Shown piece after piece: positions 12,837-13,065 of a DNA stretch of 13,065 nucleotides (the stretch's first letter is position 1; every line of letters starts with the position of its first letter). The DNA is from an uncultured Gammaproteobacteria bacterium (GTDB taxonomy: Bacteria; Pseudomonadota; Gammaproteobacteria; Steroidobacterales; Woeseiaceae): assembly GCA_938003715.1 (NCBI GenBank), contig CALKYK010000351.1, positions 1 through 13,065 on the forward strand, written 5' to 3'. A model generated the notes under the pieces. It worked only from the letters and a program-made list of their open reading frames with translations, was not told the origin of the DNA and made no database searches. A program made the translations under genes and the position numbers.

Positions 12837-13065
12837 ATGTCCAAGAAACGTAGACACTATGATGATCCGCTGCGGCACACCGACCACGGGCGGCCGGTCA
12901 CGCGGCGCGACTTCGTCTCCCAGGGCTTCATGTCGGGCTCGGCATTCGCCCTCGGTGGCGGCGCGCTGAGCCTGTTCTCGAACCCGCGCGAGGCGTACGC
13001 AACCCTGTCCGGGGACCTGCAGCCACTGCTCTCGAGCCCCTGCGACATCGCGACGGTGGGCGCTG
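12837..13065 (+). CDS. Tat-exported protein, probably DUF1501-like, cut by window end
   Basis: Only the first 76 residues are present, starting at ATG 12837 with AGAGG 8 nt upstream. The N-terminus carries a twin-arginine motif, VTRRDFVSQGFMSG (Arg23-Arg24), then a weakly hydrophobic segment (SAFALGGGALSLF) and a likely cleavage after AYA. This points to export of a folded, possibly cofactor-containing protein by the Tat system. In gene sets with DUF1592/1588/1585 cytochrome proteins the Tat partner is usually DUF1501 or DUF1552, so a DUF1501-like product is the best guess. The diagnostic part lies beyond the window. Confidence 0.55.
   Translation, partial: MSKKRRHYDDPLRHTDHGRPVTRRDFVSQGFMSGSAFALGGGALSLFSNPREAYATLSGDLQPLLSSPCDIATVGA

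Noticed and set aside
11793..12887. Open frame on the minus strand (364 codons) opposite the LamG gene
   Set aside because: Arg/Val/Asp-rich shadow of the real coding strand with no family signature.

Overview
The window looks like chromosomal DNA of a high-GC Gram-negative bacterium, most likely a gammaproteobacterium. This is inferred from lipobox signal peptides, outer-membrane barrels ending in aromatic residues, a Tat signal and a sigma-54-type promoter; no rRNA or other taxonomic marker is present. Coding density is high except for one 950-bp divergent intergenic region. No tRNA, rRNA, CRISPR array, insertion sequence or integrase was seen.

Left part, minus strand. Two gene sets are read leftwards. 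The first, nearest the divergent region (8138 down to 2440), encodes an HzsA-like beta-propeller dihaem cytochrome c lipoprotein, an SH3-domain plus beta-barrel protein, a beta-barrel lipoprotein, a DUF4266 small lipoprotein ending in Cys-Gly-Cys-Asn, and a DUF3570 outer-membrane barrel. The first three genes overlap. A 110-bp imperfect palindrome with several stems on one axis lies between DUF4266 and DUF3570. The second set (2354 down to the window edge) is a MOSC-domain protein, LemA and a DUF2207 membrane protein, packed with a 4-bp gap and an ATGA overlap.

Centre (8139-9088). This divergent regulatory region contains a near-consensus sigma-54 promoter facing right (8755-8770). It is followed by a leader of about 300 nt in which 14-nt arms (13 paired) enclose 83 nt (8906-9016). 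On the leftward side there are a perfect 12-bp palindrome and a stem-loop just upstream of the HzsA-like gene.

Right part, plus strand. A tight operon encodes a monohaem protein resembling the DUF1588/DUF1585 part of planctomycete-type cytochrome proteins, a lipoprotein with two duplicated cytochrome modules plus a LamG domain, and the start of a Tat-exported protein probably of the DUF1501 type (cut by the window end).

Together the two divergent operons carry five CxxCH haem-binding motifs, all on exported proteins, alongside three outer-membrane barrels and a carbohydrate/ligand-binding-type LamG domain. The natural reading is an envelope-located redox system that may act on an extracellular or periplasmic substrate. 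The substrate cannot be read from the sequence.
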